The position numbers and the translations under genes were made by a program. Under the pieces are notes generated by a model that was not told the origin of the DNA, searched no databases, and worked only from the letters and a program-made list of their open reading frames with translations. Positions 46,185 to 54,850 of a stretch of 64,000 nucleotides of DNA are shown here, in pieces (the first letter of the stretch is position 1; each line of letters begins with the position of its first letter). Source of the DNA: Corynebacterium tuberculostearicum (GTDB lineage: Bacteria > Actinomycetota > Actinomycetes > Mycobacteriales > Mycobacteriaceae); the NCBI RefSeq assembly GCF_016894265.1, contig NZ_CP069791.1, positions 310,001-374,000 of the forward strand. Reading direction: 5' to 3'.

Positions 46185-46841
46185 CTAGCGCCCACGAGCG
46201 GCTGGACACATATCCCGCAGAACACATGCTTCGCACTCCGGCGTGCGCGCATGGCAGACCTGACGCCCGTGGAAGATGACGCGGTGCGAAAACATCGTCC
46301 ACTCTTCCTCCGACACGAGCTTAGCGATGTCCCGCTCAATCTTGACCGGGGTCTTCTCCCCCGTCAGCCCGAGCCGCTGCATGAGGCGGCTAAAGTGCGT
46401 ATCCACGGTCAGCCCAGGAATCCCGAAGGCATTTCCGAGCACCACCAGTGCGGTCTTGCGACCAACACCGGGCAAGCTGGTCAGTTCCTTGACCGTGCGC
46501 GGGACCTCGCCTTGAAAATCTGCCACCAGCTTCTCCCCGATGCCCAAAAGGTGACCCGCCTTGGCGCGCTGAAAGCCCAACGGCCGCAGGATGCTCTCCA
46601 AGTCCGAACGCTGCGCAGCCGCATAATCTGCCGCCTCGGGGTAGCGGGCAAAGAGTTCAGGGGTCACCGAATTCACGCGTTCATCCGTGCATTGTGCGGA
46701 AAGAACGGTGGCAATGAGCAGCTGCAGCGGGGAGCCATAATCCAAGGCACACCGTGCATCCGGATATTCCTGCGCCAAACGCCGATTTACTTCCGGTGCG
46801 CGTAGCTCCGGCGCGCTGGCCGCTGACAGTGCTGAATTCAT
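46185..46841 (-). CDS. nth: Endonuclease III
   Basis: This 218-residue bifunctional DNA glycosylase/AP lyase for oxidised pyrimidines has the helix-hairpin-helix LPGVGRKTALVVLG with the catalytic Lys, the Asp in VDTHFSR and the [4Fe-4S] cysteines CHARTPECEACVLRDMC near the C-terminus. It heads the nth-tlpA-NUDIX gene string and is divergent from a 29-codon membrane peptide and glxR. Confidence 0.95.
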   Translation of the reverse strand: MNSALSAASAPELRAPEVNRRLAQEYPDARCALDYGSPLQLLIATVLSAQCTDERVNSVTPELFARYPEAADYAAAQRSDLESILRPLGFQRAKAGHLLGIGEKLVADFQGEVPRTVKELTSLPGVGRKTALVVLGNAFGIPGLTVDTHFSRLMQRLGLTGEKTPVKIERDIAKLVSEEEWTMFSHRVIFHGRQVCHARTPECEACVLRDMCPAARGR

Positions 46842-46869
46842 GGGGTTTAGCTTAGTAGACTAGGAAAAC

Positions 46870-46959
46870 ATGATTTCACTCGTGATTCTGGTACCACTTG
46901 CCATCGCCCTTTTCGCCCTCCTGATGGAAAAGCTCGAGGCAGTCGTTTTTGCTGACTAG
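46870..46959 (+). CDS. 29-residue membrane peptide upstream of glxR
   Basis: ATG 46870 to TAG 46959 encodes MISLVILVPLAIALFALLME-, one hydrophobic helix with an acidic C-terminus. The preceding AGGAAA can serve as ribosome binding site. It lies in the nth-glxR gap, where mycobacteria carry a small membrane protein gene (Rv3675). The position and clean codons suggest a real small protein; its function is unknown. Confidence 0.55.
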   Translation: MISLVILVPLAIALFALLMEKLEAVVFAD

Positions 46960-47040
46960 GCCGCAAAACTGCTGGCCTGAACCGTGCACTAGCACGAGTA
47001 GAGTTTCTATAGTGTGACAAAATTTCTGTGAAGTACCAAA

Positions 47041-47056
47041 AGTGACCAATTACACT
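47041..47056. promoter_or_regulatory. GlxR-like site in the glxR leader
   Basis: AGTGACCAATTACACT is a near palindrome matching the GTGA-N6-TCAC core in part (ACAC on the right). A second half-site, TGTGACAAA, lies at about 47013. Autoregulation of glxR is known in C. glutamicum. Predicted only. Confidence 0.45.
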
Positions 47057-47181
47057 GTAAGATGAAACGCGTTACACAGTGACCCCGCTTGTTCCGCATT
47101 GTCGAGTGCATGAAAGACCGCACCCAGATGTGGCACAGGCTCATCTATGGACTTTCGTAGTCGACATCCAAGGAGTAAAAC

Positions 47182-47865
47182 GTGGAAGGCGTACAGGACA
47201 TCCTCTCCCGCGCCGGAATCTTCCAAGGCGTTGATCCCGTTGCAGTGCAGCACCTTATCGAGCAGATGGAGACCGTGCGCTACCCGCGCGGAACCACCAT
47301 CTTCGACGAAGGCGAGCCCGGTGACCGCTTGTACATCATCACCTCGGGCAAGATTAAGCTCGCCCGCCACGCCCCGGACGGCCGCGAAAACCTGCTGACG
47401 GTCATGGGCCCATCCGATATGTTTGGCGAGCTGTCCATCTTCGATCCGGGCCCGCGCACCTCCTCCGCAGTGTGTGTGACCGAGGTTCAGGCCGCCACCA
47501 TGAACTCCGAGCTGCTCAAGAAGTGGGTTGGTGACCACCCCGAAATCGCCCAGCAGCTGCTGCGCGTGCTGGCTCGCCGCCTGCGCCGCACCAACGCCAA
47601 CTTGGCTGACCTCATCTTCACCGACGTTCCGGGCCGCGTGGCAAAGACCTTGCTGCAGCTGGCTAACCGTTTCGGTGTTCAGGAAGGCAGCGCCCTGCGC
47701 GTGAACCACGACCTCACCCAGGAAGAGATTGCCCAGCTGGTGGGCGCTTCCCGTGAGACCGTCAACAAGGCGCTGGCCACCTTCGCGCACCGCGGTTGGA
47801 TCCGCCTCGAAGGCAAGTCCGTGCTCATCGTCGATACCGAGCACCTCGCCCGCCGCGCTCGCTAA
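47182..47865 (+). CDS. glxR: cAMP-responsive global regulator GlxR
   Basis: This 227-residue CRP/FNR protein has an N-terminal cyclic-nucleotide-binding domain ([15 protein letters not shown] phosphate-binding cassette) and a C-terminal winged helix with [21 protein letters not shown]. It is nearly identical to C. glutamicum GlxR, a global regulator of carbon, respiration and cell wall genes. GTG 47182 follows AAGGAG. It should act on the sdhC/ramB site in this window with cAMP from CyaB. Confidence 0.97.
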   Translation: MEGVQDILSRAGIFQGVDPVAVQHLIEQMETVRYPRGTTIFDEGEPGDRLYIITSGKIKLARHAPDGRENLLTVMGPSDMFGELSIFDPGPRTSSAVCVTEVQAATMNSELLKKWVGDHPEIAQQLLRVLARRLRRTNANLADLIFTDVPGRVAKTLLQLANRFGVQEGSALRVNHDLTQEEIAQLVGASRETVNKALATFAHRGWIRLEGKSVLIVDTEHLARRAR

Positions 47866-47882
47866 GACCGCGCCAGTTCGCT

Positions 47883-47902
47883 ACCCCGCTCCGGCGGGGT
47901 TT
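47883..47902 (+). terminator. Terminator of glxR
   Basis: ACCCCGC-TCCG-GCGGGGT followed by TT, 17 bases after the stop. Confidence 0.75.
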
Positions 47903-48041
47903 CGCTGGTTTTACCCCCTTTTAACCAGTTCCGCACCGCACTTGTGGCCACGGTACGCTCCACTCCGCACCGCCTGCGGGCCCCACCGCGGCCATACGTC
48001 GGCCCTGCGCTCCTCCTGCCTCAGCCCACAAACACAGTTAA

Positions 48042-48072
48042 GCCCCTCTCCCCACCAAAGAGGAAGAGGGGC
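48042..48072 (-). terminator. Terminator of the MBL hydrolase gene
   Basis: GCCCCTCT (48042-48049) pairs with AGAGGGGC (48065-48072). On the minus strand it is followed by TTAACTGT, a weak T tract. Confidence 0.55.
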
Positions 48073-48086
48073 GAACGGAGACAGGC

Positions 48087-48902
48087 TTATTTAGCCTCGC
48101 CGTCCAAGTACTTCAGCGCGGTGCGCGTGGACTGCTCCGCAGCGTGGCGCAGCACCGGGTCCACGTCGTCATACATCTCGTTGACCAGGGTATTCAAATC
48201 CACATCATCGCCTAGGCGGGAGCGGATCTCCTTAATCTGGTCAAGGCGGTAGTGGCGGCGGTCAATGTACTTGCGGGCCACCTGCGAGGTGTCATCCAAG
48301 TCCGGACCGTGTCCTGGGAACAGCGCAATATCCTTGCCGCGCTCTTCCAAGGTGTCGAGGGTCTGCAGGTAATCAGCCAAGTTACCGTCCGTCTCCGAAA
48401 GCAGAACGGTGTGGCGGCCGGCGATGGTGTCACCGGAGATAATGCCTTCGAGGCGGGAATTTCCTACCTCACCGCTCCACACAAAAAAGCAGGTGGAATC
48501 CGCGGTATGGCCTGGGGTGTGCACGACCTCGAGACTTGGGGTGATGCCATCGAGGGAGATGTGCTCGCCGTCCTGAAGGGCCTCGGCACCATTGCAGTAG
48601 CTCGGATCGAAGGCGCGGATGGGGGCGCCGGTCATCTGCCGCAAGCGTTGTGCGCCCGAAGCGTGGTCATCGTGGCGGTGGGTAATCAAAATCAAAGCCA
48701 CCTCACCTGCGTTGCGGTGCACAACGTTGAGATGGCCTTCATCCTCGGGACCGGGATCCACGACAATCGCCCGAGAGTCTTCGGCGGCGCGAATAATCCA
48801 GGTATTCGTGCCCTCAAGGGCGGTGTAGCTGGGGTTATCACAAAGGACTACGCCAACGGATTGGCTGACGGGACGCAATTGACTATATGCGGGGTGCTCC
48901 AT
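48087..48902 (-). CDS. MBL-fold metallohydrolase
   Basis: This 271-residue metallo-beta-lactamase-fold protein has the ITHRHDDHASG metal motif, HTPGHTADSTCFF and SGDTIAGRHTV. A C-terminal helical domain (from residue 205) recalls the LACTB2-like group, some of which are RNases. It corresponds to Rv3677c in gene order beside ridA. The substrate is not known. Confidence 0.85.
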   Translation of the reverse strand: MEHPAYSQLRPVSQSVGVVLCDNPSYTALEGTNTWIIRAAEDSRAIVVDPGPEDEGHLNVVHRNAGEVALILITHRHDDHASGAQRLRQMTGAPIRAFDPSYCNGAEALQDGEHISLDGITPSLEVVHTPGHTADSTCFFVWSGEVGNSRLEGIISGDTIAGRHTVLLSETDGNLADYLQTLDTLEERGKDIALFPGHGPDLDDTSQVARKYIDRRHYRLDQIKEIRSRLGDDVDLNTLVNEMYDDVDPVLRHAAEQSTRTALKYLDGEAK

Positions 48903-48920
48903 AGTTACTAGCCTATCCGA

Positions 48921-49379
48921 TCAAGCAGCAATTTCTACGATTAGTTCGATCTCTACCGGGGCGTTTTTAGGCAACGCGGCTACGCCCACGGCAGAGCGAG
49001 CATGCGTTCCAGCATCCCCAAAGACCTCACCGATGAAATCGGAGGCGCCATTGATAACTACCGGTTGGTCGGCATAGGCCGGATCGGAGGCCACAAACCC
49101 CACGATTTTTACCACGCGGGAGACATTGTCCAGACCAACTTCGGCATCGATAGCAGCGAGCGCATTGAGCGCCGCGATGCGTGCCTGTTCCTGGGCCTGT
49201 TCCGTGGTGACTTCGGCGCCAACCTTGCCGGTTAGCGGCAAGGCGCCCTCCACGAGGGGAAGCTGGCCAGAAGTCCAGACCTGATCACCCACGCGTACGG
49301 CCGGCACATAGGACGCTAGCGGCTTGGCGACGCCCGGTAGCTCATACCCCAGCTCCCGCAAGCGAGCATGAAAGCCCAT
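48921..49379 (-). CDS. ridA: RidA-family enamine/imine deaminase
   Basis: This 152-residue RidA/YjgF/UK114 protein hydrolyses reactive enamines made by PLP enzymes. The N-terminal YVPAVRVGDQVWTSGQLPLV and the C-terminal HARSAVGVAALPKNAPVEIE blocks are characteristic, including the Arg that binds the carboxylate. The start follows directly on the stop of the DUF4177 gene, so both are in one message with the MBL gene downstream. Confidence 0.88.
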   Translation of the reverse strand: MGFHARLRELGYELPGVAKPLASYVPAVRVGDQVWTSGQLPLVEGALPLTGKVGAEVTTEQAQEQARIAALNALAAIDAEVGLDNVSRVVKIVGFVASDPAYADQPVVINGASDFIGEVFGDAGTHARSAVGVAALPKNAPVEIELIVEIAA

Positions 49380-49538
49380 TTACTCTGCCACCTCGCGCTT
49401 GAAGTAGGCCACGACGTTTTCCGGGTTAGGACCCGGGGTGACGGTGACCAGTTCCCAGCCATCTTCACCCCAAGAATCGAGGATCTGCTTGGTGGCGTGG
49501 GTAAGGACAGGTGCGGTTGCGTATTCCCATTTAGTCAT
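49380..49538 (-). CDS. DUF4177-type small protein, 52 residues
   Basis: ATG 49538 to TAA 49380 encodes MTKWEYATAPVLTHATKQIL and WGEDGWELVTVTPGPNPENV, the pattern of DUF4177 proteins (Trp-Glu-Tyr start, DGWELV core). It corresponds to Rv3678A beside the RidA gene. Its stop abuts the ridA start, indicating coupling. Function unknown. Confidence 0.85.
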   Translation of the reverse strand: MTKWEYATAPVLTHATKQILDSWGEDGWELVTVTPGPNPENVVAYFKREVAE

Positions 49539-49583
49539 GGGGCCCATTCTAACTATTAAATACGCCCCACGCCGTCTAAATTC

Positions 49584-49907
49584 TTAAATCCCGACGAGCT
49601 CGCCACCCTGAGCCAAGTAGTGGGCCCAATCCGTGATGTGGGGGTTCTTGCGCAGCAGAGCTCGGCGCTGGCGCTCGGTCAGCCCGCCCCACACACCGAA
49701 CTCGACGCGATTATCCAGGGCGTCAGCGCGGCATTCGGTCAGTACCGGGCAGTGGCGGCAAATGACGGCCGCCTTGCGCTGTTCCGCACCGCGAACGAAG
49801 AGGGCATCTGGGTCGCCCTTGCGGCATTTGGCCTGGGTGACCCACTCACCACGCTCGGGATTTCGGGCTGTATTAGACATTCCAGCAGTCTTCACACGAA
49901 CGGTCAT
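49584..49907 (-). CDS. whcA: WhiB-family iron-sulfur regulator
   Basis: This 107-residue protein has four Cys ligands (C28, and C50-x2-C53-x5-C59) for a redox-sensitive [4Fe-4S] cluster, the GVWGG turn and a basic C-terminal segment (ERQRRALLRKN). By its position divergent from pbp1a it matches C. glutamicum whcA (negative regulator of oxidative stress response) and mycobacterial whiB4. It is transcribed away from the PBP gene with about 145 bases between. Confidence 0.92.
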   Translation of the reverse strand: MTVRVKTAGMSNTARNPERGEWVTQAKCRKGDPDALFVRGAEQRKAAVICRHCPVLTECRADALDNRVEFGVWGGLTERQRRALLRKNPHITDWAHYLAQGGELVGI

Positions 49908-50051
49908 GGGTGAGTGTGCTCCTTCCCAGACGGAATACTATGTAACGCATCTGAGTCTATTCATCCAGGTAGAAGATTGTCTAACACGTCACACTTTAGG
50001 GGGTGCGAGTGATCTTCCACCTACCAAGGGCGACCACGTAGGGTATGGGGC

Positions 50052-52565
50052 GTGACTGTCATCAAATCTTTGGCCAAGATAGCCCTGTCTACGGTCTTGG
50101 TAGGCGCGCTCATCGCCCTGGCTCTTGCCCCCTTCGCGGGCATTTCCGGCGTGGCGATTGCCCGCACTAACGAAACCATGCAATCTGACCTGCAAGATCT
50201 GACTGCCGGCAATATCCCAGGCGTCACCACGATCAAAGACGCCAAGGGCAAAGACATGGCCTATGTCTTCAGCCAGCGCCGCCACCCGGTGGAGAGCAAG
50301 AAGATTTCTAAGGCCATGAAAAACGCCATCGTCTCCATTGAGGACGAGCGCTTTTATGATCACGAGGGCGTGGACTTCCAGGGCAATTTCCGCGCACTGT
50401 GGACCAACCTAACCTCGGGCGGCGTCTCCCAGGGCGCCTCCACCATCGATCAGCAGTACGTCAAGAACTACCTATTGCTGGTCTCTGCCACCACCGATGA
50501 AGAACGCGCCGCGGCCACCGAGCAATCCGTGGCCCGCAAGCTGCGCGAGATGCGCATGGCCACCAAGATGGATGCGGAATTGGATAAGGATGACATCCTC
50601 ACCAACTATCTCAACCTGGTATCTTTTGGTAACCATGCCTATGGCGTCGAAGCGGCGGCCCGCACTTACTTCGGCACGCACGCTTCTGACCTCACGGTGC
50701 CGCAGGCAGCGATGCTGGCCGGCATGGTCCAATCCTCTGAGCGCCTCAATCCCTATACCAACGCTGAAGAAGTAACCGACCGGCGCAACCTAGTCCTGCA
50801 ATCCATGGCGGATAACGGCCATATCAAGCAACAGGAAGCGGATAAATATAAGGGGGAGAAGCTGGGCGTCGGCAAGAAGCCCAAAACGCTGGCCAATGGC
50901 TGCATCGGCGCCGGCGACCGCGGTTTCTTCTGTGATTATGTACTGAAATACCTGGATAAGAAGGGCATTAGCGAGGAGCAGCTAGCGCGCGGCGGCTACA
51001 CCATCAAAACCACGCTGGACCCAACGGTGCAGGATAAGGCCCTCGAGTCCGTCCAAAACCATACCAACCCGGATGCCCAAGGCGTGGCTGAAGTCATGAA
51101 CGTCATCAAGCCCGGCAGGTCGGACCGCAAGGTGCTAGCCATGGTCTCCTCGCGCGATTACGGCCTGGACCTGGATAAAAATGAGACCATCCTGCCGCAG
51201 CCCTACTCCTTGGTGGGCAACGGTGCAGGTTCCGTCTTCAAGGTCTTTACCGCCGCGGCCGCGCTCGAAGCGGGCTATGGCATCAAAAACACCGTGGATG
51301 TGCCGACCCGCTACGAAGCGGAGGGCCTAGGCCACGGCGGCGCCGACGGCTGCCCGGCGGACCGCTACTGCGTGGAAAACGCTGGTGCCTATAAGGCCAC
51401 GATGACGCTGCAGGAAGCGCTGGCGCACTCCCCCAATACGCCGTTTATCAAGCTCACGGAGCAGGTAGGCGTAGCACCCATCGTCGATATGGCCGTGCGT
51501 TTGGGCCTGCGCTCCTACGATGACAAGGGCAGCTTTGATAAAGACACCTCGATTGCCCAGCACACCAAGGACGCCAACTCCGGCTCCTTCACCTTGGGCC
51601 CGGACCAGGTCAACCCGCTGGAGCTTTCCAATGTCGGCGCCACGCTGGCCGCGGATGGCAGGTGGTGCGAGCCCAACCCCATCTCCCAGGTCACGGATAA
51701 GGAAGGCAACGAGGTCTATCTCAAGGAAACCCCGTGTGAGCAGGCCGTTGATAAGGGTGTTGCCCGTGCGATGAGCAACGCCCTGTCCGAGGACGCCAAG
51801 CAAGGCACGGCCAAGAATGCCGCCCAGGCGGCCGGTTACTCCAGCCCTATCGCGGCCAAGACCGGTACCACCGAGTCCAACCAGTCCTCCGCATTTTTGG
51901 GATTCAACGAGGGCATTTCCGCCGCGCCGTATATCTATAACGATGGCACCTCCACCGTCCCGCTGTGTACCGGCCCGGTGCGCCAGTGCGCGGGTTGGGG
52001 CAACCTCTACGGCGGCTTGGAGCCGGCGCAGACCTTCTTCAGCATGGCTACGCAGCTGCCGATAGCCACCAAGGCCGGGCTGCCGAATTACAACAAGAAG
52101 TACGACAACGGCACCACGGCCGATAAGACCCTTGATAGCCTGCGCGGCAAGTCCGAGGCCGAGGCCCGCCAGACCTTGGAGTCCAAGGGCTACGTGGTCA
52201 AGACCTCCCGGGTTATCGGCGGCAATGTTCCTTATGGCCGCGTGGTTCGCGCGATTACCGGCAAGGACGGCAAGAAGAAGGGCGCGGAGATTACGCTGCA
52301 GCTTTCCGACGGCGCCGGGGCCTCCCAATCCCCTTCCTCCGGCGTGGCCGACGCCGACTCCACCGGCGCACAAAATAGCACCGGCGGCGGTAATGCCGAC
52401 GGTGCTACGAGCCCGGGCCGCTCGACTGGCGACACAGGCGGCAGAACGGGTAACGGTGGTGGCGGTACCGATACCGGCGGCGGGTTCTCGCCGGAAGACT
52501 TTGGCATCCGCCAAGAGGACATCGATAGCTTTGCTAACGATGTCCGCAGCCTCCTTGGCCGCTAA
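50052..52565 (+). CDS. pbp1a: Bifunctional penicillin-binding protein 1A
   Basis: This 837-residue class A PBP makes and cross-links peptidoglycan. One N-terminal membrane anchor (residues 8-35) precedes the GT51 glycosyltransferase domain with SIEDERFYDHEGVD (catalytic Glu). The transpeptidase domain has SVFK (about residue 394), SPN and KTGTTE (about residue 603). A PASTA-like domain and a Gly/Ser/Thr-rich tail end the protein. It corresponds to PonA2 (Rv3682). GTG 50052 is the start. Confidence 0.94.
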   Translation: MTVIKSLAKIALSTVLVGALIALALAPFAGISGVAIARTNETMQSDLQDLTAGNIPGVTTIKDAKGKDMAYVFSQRRHPVESKKISKAMKNAIVSIEDERFYDHEGVDFQGNFRALWTNLTSGGVSQGASTIDQQYVKNYLLLVSATTDEERAAATEQSVARKLREMRMATKMDAELDKDDILTNYLNLVSFGNHAYGVEAAARTYFGTHASDLTVPQAAMLAGMVQSSERLNPYTNAEEVTDRRNLVLQSMADNGHIKQQEADKYKGEKLGVGKKPKTLANGCIGAGDRGFFCDYVLKYLDKKGISEEQLARGGYTIKTTLDPTVQDKALESVQNHTNPDAQGVAEVMNVIKPGRSDRKVLAMVSSRDYGLDLDKNETILPQPYSLVGNGAGSVFKVFTAAAALEAGYGIKNTVDVPTRYEAEGLGHGGADGCPADRYCVENAGAYKATMTLQEALAHSPNTPFIKLTEQVGVAPIVDMAVRLGLRSYDDKGSFDKDTSIAQHTKDANSGSFTLGPDQVNPLELSNVGATLAADGRWCEPNPISQVTDKEGNEVYLKETPCEQAVDKGVARAMSNALSEDAKQGTAKNAAQAAGYSSPIAAKTGTTESNQSSAFLGFNEGISAAPYIYNDGTSTVPLCTGPVRQCAGWGNLYGGLEPAQTFFSMATQLPIATKAGLPNYNKKYDNGTTADKTLDSLRGKSEAEARQTLESKGYVVKTSRVIGGNVPYGRVVRAITGKDGKKKGAEITLQLSDGAGASQSPSSGVADADSTGAQNSTGGGNADGATSPGRSTGDTGGRTGNGGGGTDTGGGFSPEDFGIRQEDIDSFANDVRSLLGR
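50865..50877 (+). repeat. GRCGTCGGCAAGC word, copy 8
   Basis: GGCGTCGGCAAGA (last base differs) inside pbp1a in the sense direction, reading Gly-Val-Gly-Lys. The weakest copy, since coding could explain it. Confidence 0.5.
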
Positions 52566-52592
52566 GCCTCGCCCGTTGCGGTCTCGTCCGCT

Positions 52593-53057
52593 TTAGCTCA
52601 GCTGGGACTTGACCTCAGCGGACAGGCGCTTGCCATCTGCCTGGCCGGCGGCCTTGGCATTGGCCACCTTCATTACTGCACCCATCTGCTTCATGGTGGG
52701 TGCTTCGCCGTTTTCGGCCTCTACCTCCGCGATAGAGTCCTTCACTAGGGCCTTAAGCTCGGACTCGTCCAGCTGGCGGGGTTGGTAGGCCTCGAAGAAG
52801 GGGACGTCGGCAAGCTCGGCTTCCGCCAGCTCCGGACGGCCGTTTTCCTCATAGACCTCGGCGGACTCGCGGCGCTTTTTAATCTCGCGCGCAATCACCT
52901 TGAGGATATCGGCGTCCTCCAGCTCATGCCGGGAGCCATTGGTCTCCTCGGCCTGGATGGCGGCCAGCAAGGCGCGGATGGCGCTGGTGCGCTGCTTCTC
53001 CTTGGCCTTCATTGCGGTTTTCAGATCTGCACGGATGGTTTGCTTTAGCTCGCTCAT
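52593..53057 (-). CDS. GatB/YqeY-domain protein
   Basis: This 154-residue helical protein resembles YqeY: N-terminal LKQTIRADLKTAMKAKEKQR and C-terminal TMKQMGAVMKVANAKAAGQADG. The fold is shared with the tail of the amidotransferase GatB, suggesting a tRNA-related role, but the function is not established. Start at ATG 53057 (MSELKQT). It converges with pbp1a and is divergent from the phosphoesterase. Confidence 0.85.
   Translation of the reverse strand: MSELKQTIRADLKTAMKAKEKQRTSAIRALLAAIQAEETNGSRHELEDADILKVIAREIKKRRESAEVYEENGRPELAEAELADVPFFEAYQPRQLDESELKALVKDSIAEVEAENGEAPTMKQMGAVMKVANAKAAGQADGKRLSAEVKSQLS
52803..52815 (+). repeat. GRCGTCGGCAAGC word, copy 9
   Basis: Exact GACGTCGGCAAGC, preceded by AAGAAGGG, inside the minus-strand YqeY gene, whose coding strand reads Leu(CTT)-Ala-Asp-Val. 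Confidence 0.7.
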
Positions 53058-53081
53058 GCCTATCAATGTACGCCAGGTAGT

Positions 53082-53981
53082 GTGGTAGCCGTGAAACTTT
53101 TACGTATTCTTGGCGGCCTCACCGCTGCCGGCCTGGGCGCCGCGGCATGGGGCTATAGCGAACTGACCAAATTCGAGCTCAAGGAATATACGCTCCCCCT
53201 CCTGCCCAAGGGCACGCTGCGCGGTAAGTCGGAATTTCGGCTGCTGCATCTGTCCGATCTGCATATGATCCCCGGCCAGGAGACCAAGATTGCCTGGGTT
53301 TCTGCCCTCGACGCCCTAGAGCCGGACCTCGTGGTCAACACTGGCGATAATCTCTCCGACCAGCAGGCCGTTCCCGATACGTTGCGCGCTCTCGGTCCTT
53401 TGCTGGCTCGCCCCGGCCTCTTCGTCTTCGGCACCAATGATTACTGGGCACCGCAGCCGGTCAATCCCTTCAAGTACCTGCTGGGCAAAAAGCGCGAGCC
53501 CTCCTATGTGGACTTGCCGTGGCGCGGTATGCGCGCCGCCTTCTTGGAGCACGGCTGGCGCGATGCCAACCAGGCCCGCCATGAATTCAAGGTGGGCAAT
53601 GTCCGCCTTGCCGTCGCCGGCGTGGACGATCCCCACCATGATCTAGATGACTACTCCGAAATCGCCGGCCCGCCCAACGAGGACGCCGACTTGTCCCTGG
53701 CGCTCCTCCATGCCCCCGAGCCCCGCGTGCTGGAAAAGTTCGCGGCCGACGGCTACCAACTCTCGCTGTCTGGACACACTCACGGCGGCCAAATCTGCCT
53801 GCCCGGCTCCCGCGCACTGGTAACCAATTGCGGCATCGACCGCGACCGCGTGCAGGGCCTCCACGACTTCGGCCCGATGAAGATGCATGTTTCCAATGGT
53901 CTGGGCACCTCCAAATTCGCCCCGGTACGCCTTTTCTGCCGCCCTTCCGCCACTCTGCTGAAAATCACCGAGGTGGACTAA
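53082..53981 (+). CDS. Membrane-associated metallophosphoesterase
   Basis: This 299-residue calcineurin-like phosphoesterase has an N-terminal anchor helix and the metal motifs LLHLSDLHM, VNTGDNL, FGTND (GNHD in most relatives, here with Thr for Asn) and SGHTHGGQICLPG. It corresponds to Rv3683. Relatives act on envelope lipids such as UDP-diacylglucosamine, but no substrate is shown. GTG 53082 or GTG 53091 could be the start. Confidence 0.82.
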   Translation: MVAVKLLRILGGLTAAGLGAAAWGYSELTKFELKEYTLPLLPKGTLRGKSEFRLLHLSDLHMIPGQETKIAWVSALDALEPDLVVNTGDNLSDQQAVPDTLRALGPLLARPGLFVFGTNDYWAPQPVNPFKYLLGKKREPSYVDLPWRGMRAAFLEHGWRDANQARHEFKVGNVRLAVAGVDDPHHDLDDYSEIAGPPNEDADLSLALLHAPEPRVLEKFAADGYQLSLSGHTHGGQICLPGSRALVTNCGIDRDRVQGLHDFGPMKMHVSNGLGTSKFAPVRLFCRPSATLLKITEVD

Positions 53982-54059
53982 ACCCGGCCACCTGCCGTTT
54001 TGTTGATTGCGCTCAGCTTGCGTTAAAGTATCCAGGTACCGCTTTTCAAGGCGGAACGC

Positions 54060-54136
<77 letters not shown>

Positions 54137-54139
54137 ACA

Positions 54140-54165
54140 GCCCGCAGCTTTGCTGCGGGCCTTTT
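54140..54165 (+). terminator. Terminator of tRNA-Pro
   Basis: GCCCGCAGC-TTT-GCTGCGGGC followed by CTTTT, three bases after the tRNA end. Confidence 0.85.
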
Positions 54166-54850
54166 CGTTGTTACGCCAGCATCCCTACATTTCCCCGGGT
54201 GCTCTTGAGCGCTGAACTTAAACCTCGCTGAAAAGTCAGATGTTTTTCACCTAGACCAAATCCACTTATCAAGGCACCAACGACGGGTACCAGCCCCATA
54301 GAAATAATGGGATTTACTCGGCCGCAGATCAGAAGTCCCGCCGCCGCAGAGGTGAGGGTCGGACCCATGGCCGCAAGCCCGACTAGGCCCCCTTAGTGTC
54401 GCTTCACACGCCGACGATCTGCCATGCCCTACGCTACGCGGGCAAGCGAGTGTGCCCTAGGTTAAACCCCAACTATCGACAACGCTACTACTATCCCCAA
54501 AGCTCACACCGGTTTAAATTGAATTGCCTATAGATAATCGTCACCACGAAGCACTTCGCACTGCTTGAAAAAGTCCCCACCCCAGCAAAAGCATTCAACA
54601 AATTGCACGGAATTTTCCGCAAAATTGCAGCTAGGCACCCCACATATGGGAAACGACGCGGTGCCCCTACAGCGCCGCGTCGTCCCTATTCCCTATCACT
54701 CACAACGGATTGGAGAAACCGTTCGCCTACCCCCTAAGTAGGCTTTGTGAGCAAGACCAACTGTAGCACTCGCACAATGCAAACGGTAACGCGAATCAAA
54801 ATTCCCAGTTTCCACCAATGTTTCTTATTCTTAGGTGTGCTTTTTCAGAC
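54166..54850. other. Gene-poor AT-richer gap after tRNA-Pro
   Basis: This 685-base stretch has no convincing gene. A minus-strand frame (54171-54368) encodes a hydrophobic 65-residue stretch ending KSTRGNVGMLA that could be the 3' remnant of a transporter gene, and a strong hairpin lies at 54653-54683. Composition is AT-richer than the neighbours. Located directly 3' of a tRNA, it is the kind of site where elements insert, but I see no integrase and no repeat of the tRNA 3' end. Confidence 0.45.
54653..54683. other. Perfect 9-bp hairpin in the gap
   Basis: ACGACGCGG (54653-54661) pairs with CCGCGTCGT (54675-54683) around 13 bases, with flanking GGGA/CCCT that could extend the stem with a bulge. 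No T run follows directly. It could be a terminator or part of a small RNA. Confidence 0.45.

Noticed and set aside
54171..54368. Calling the hydrophobic 65-codon frame after tRNA-Pro a gene
   Set aside because: No ribosome binding site, no family, and it lies in AT-richer non-conserved-looking DNA; kept only as a possible remnant in the gap description.
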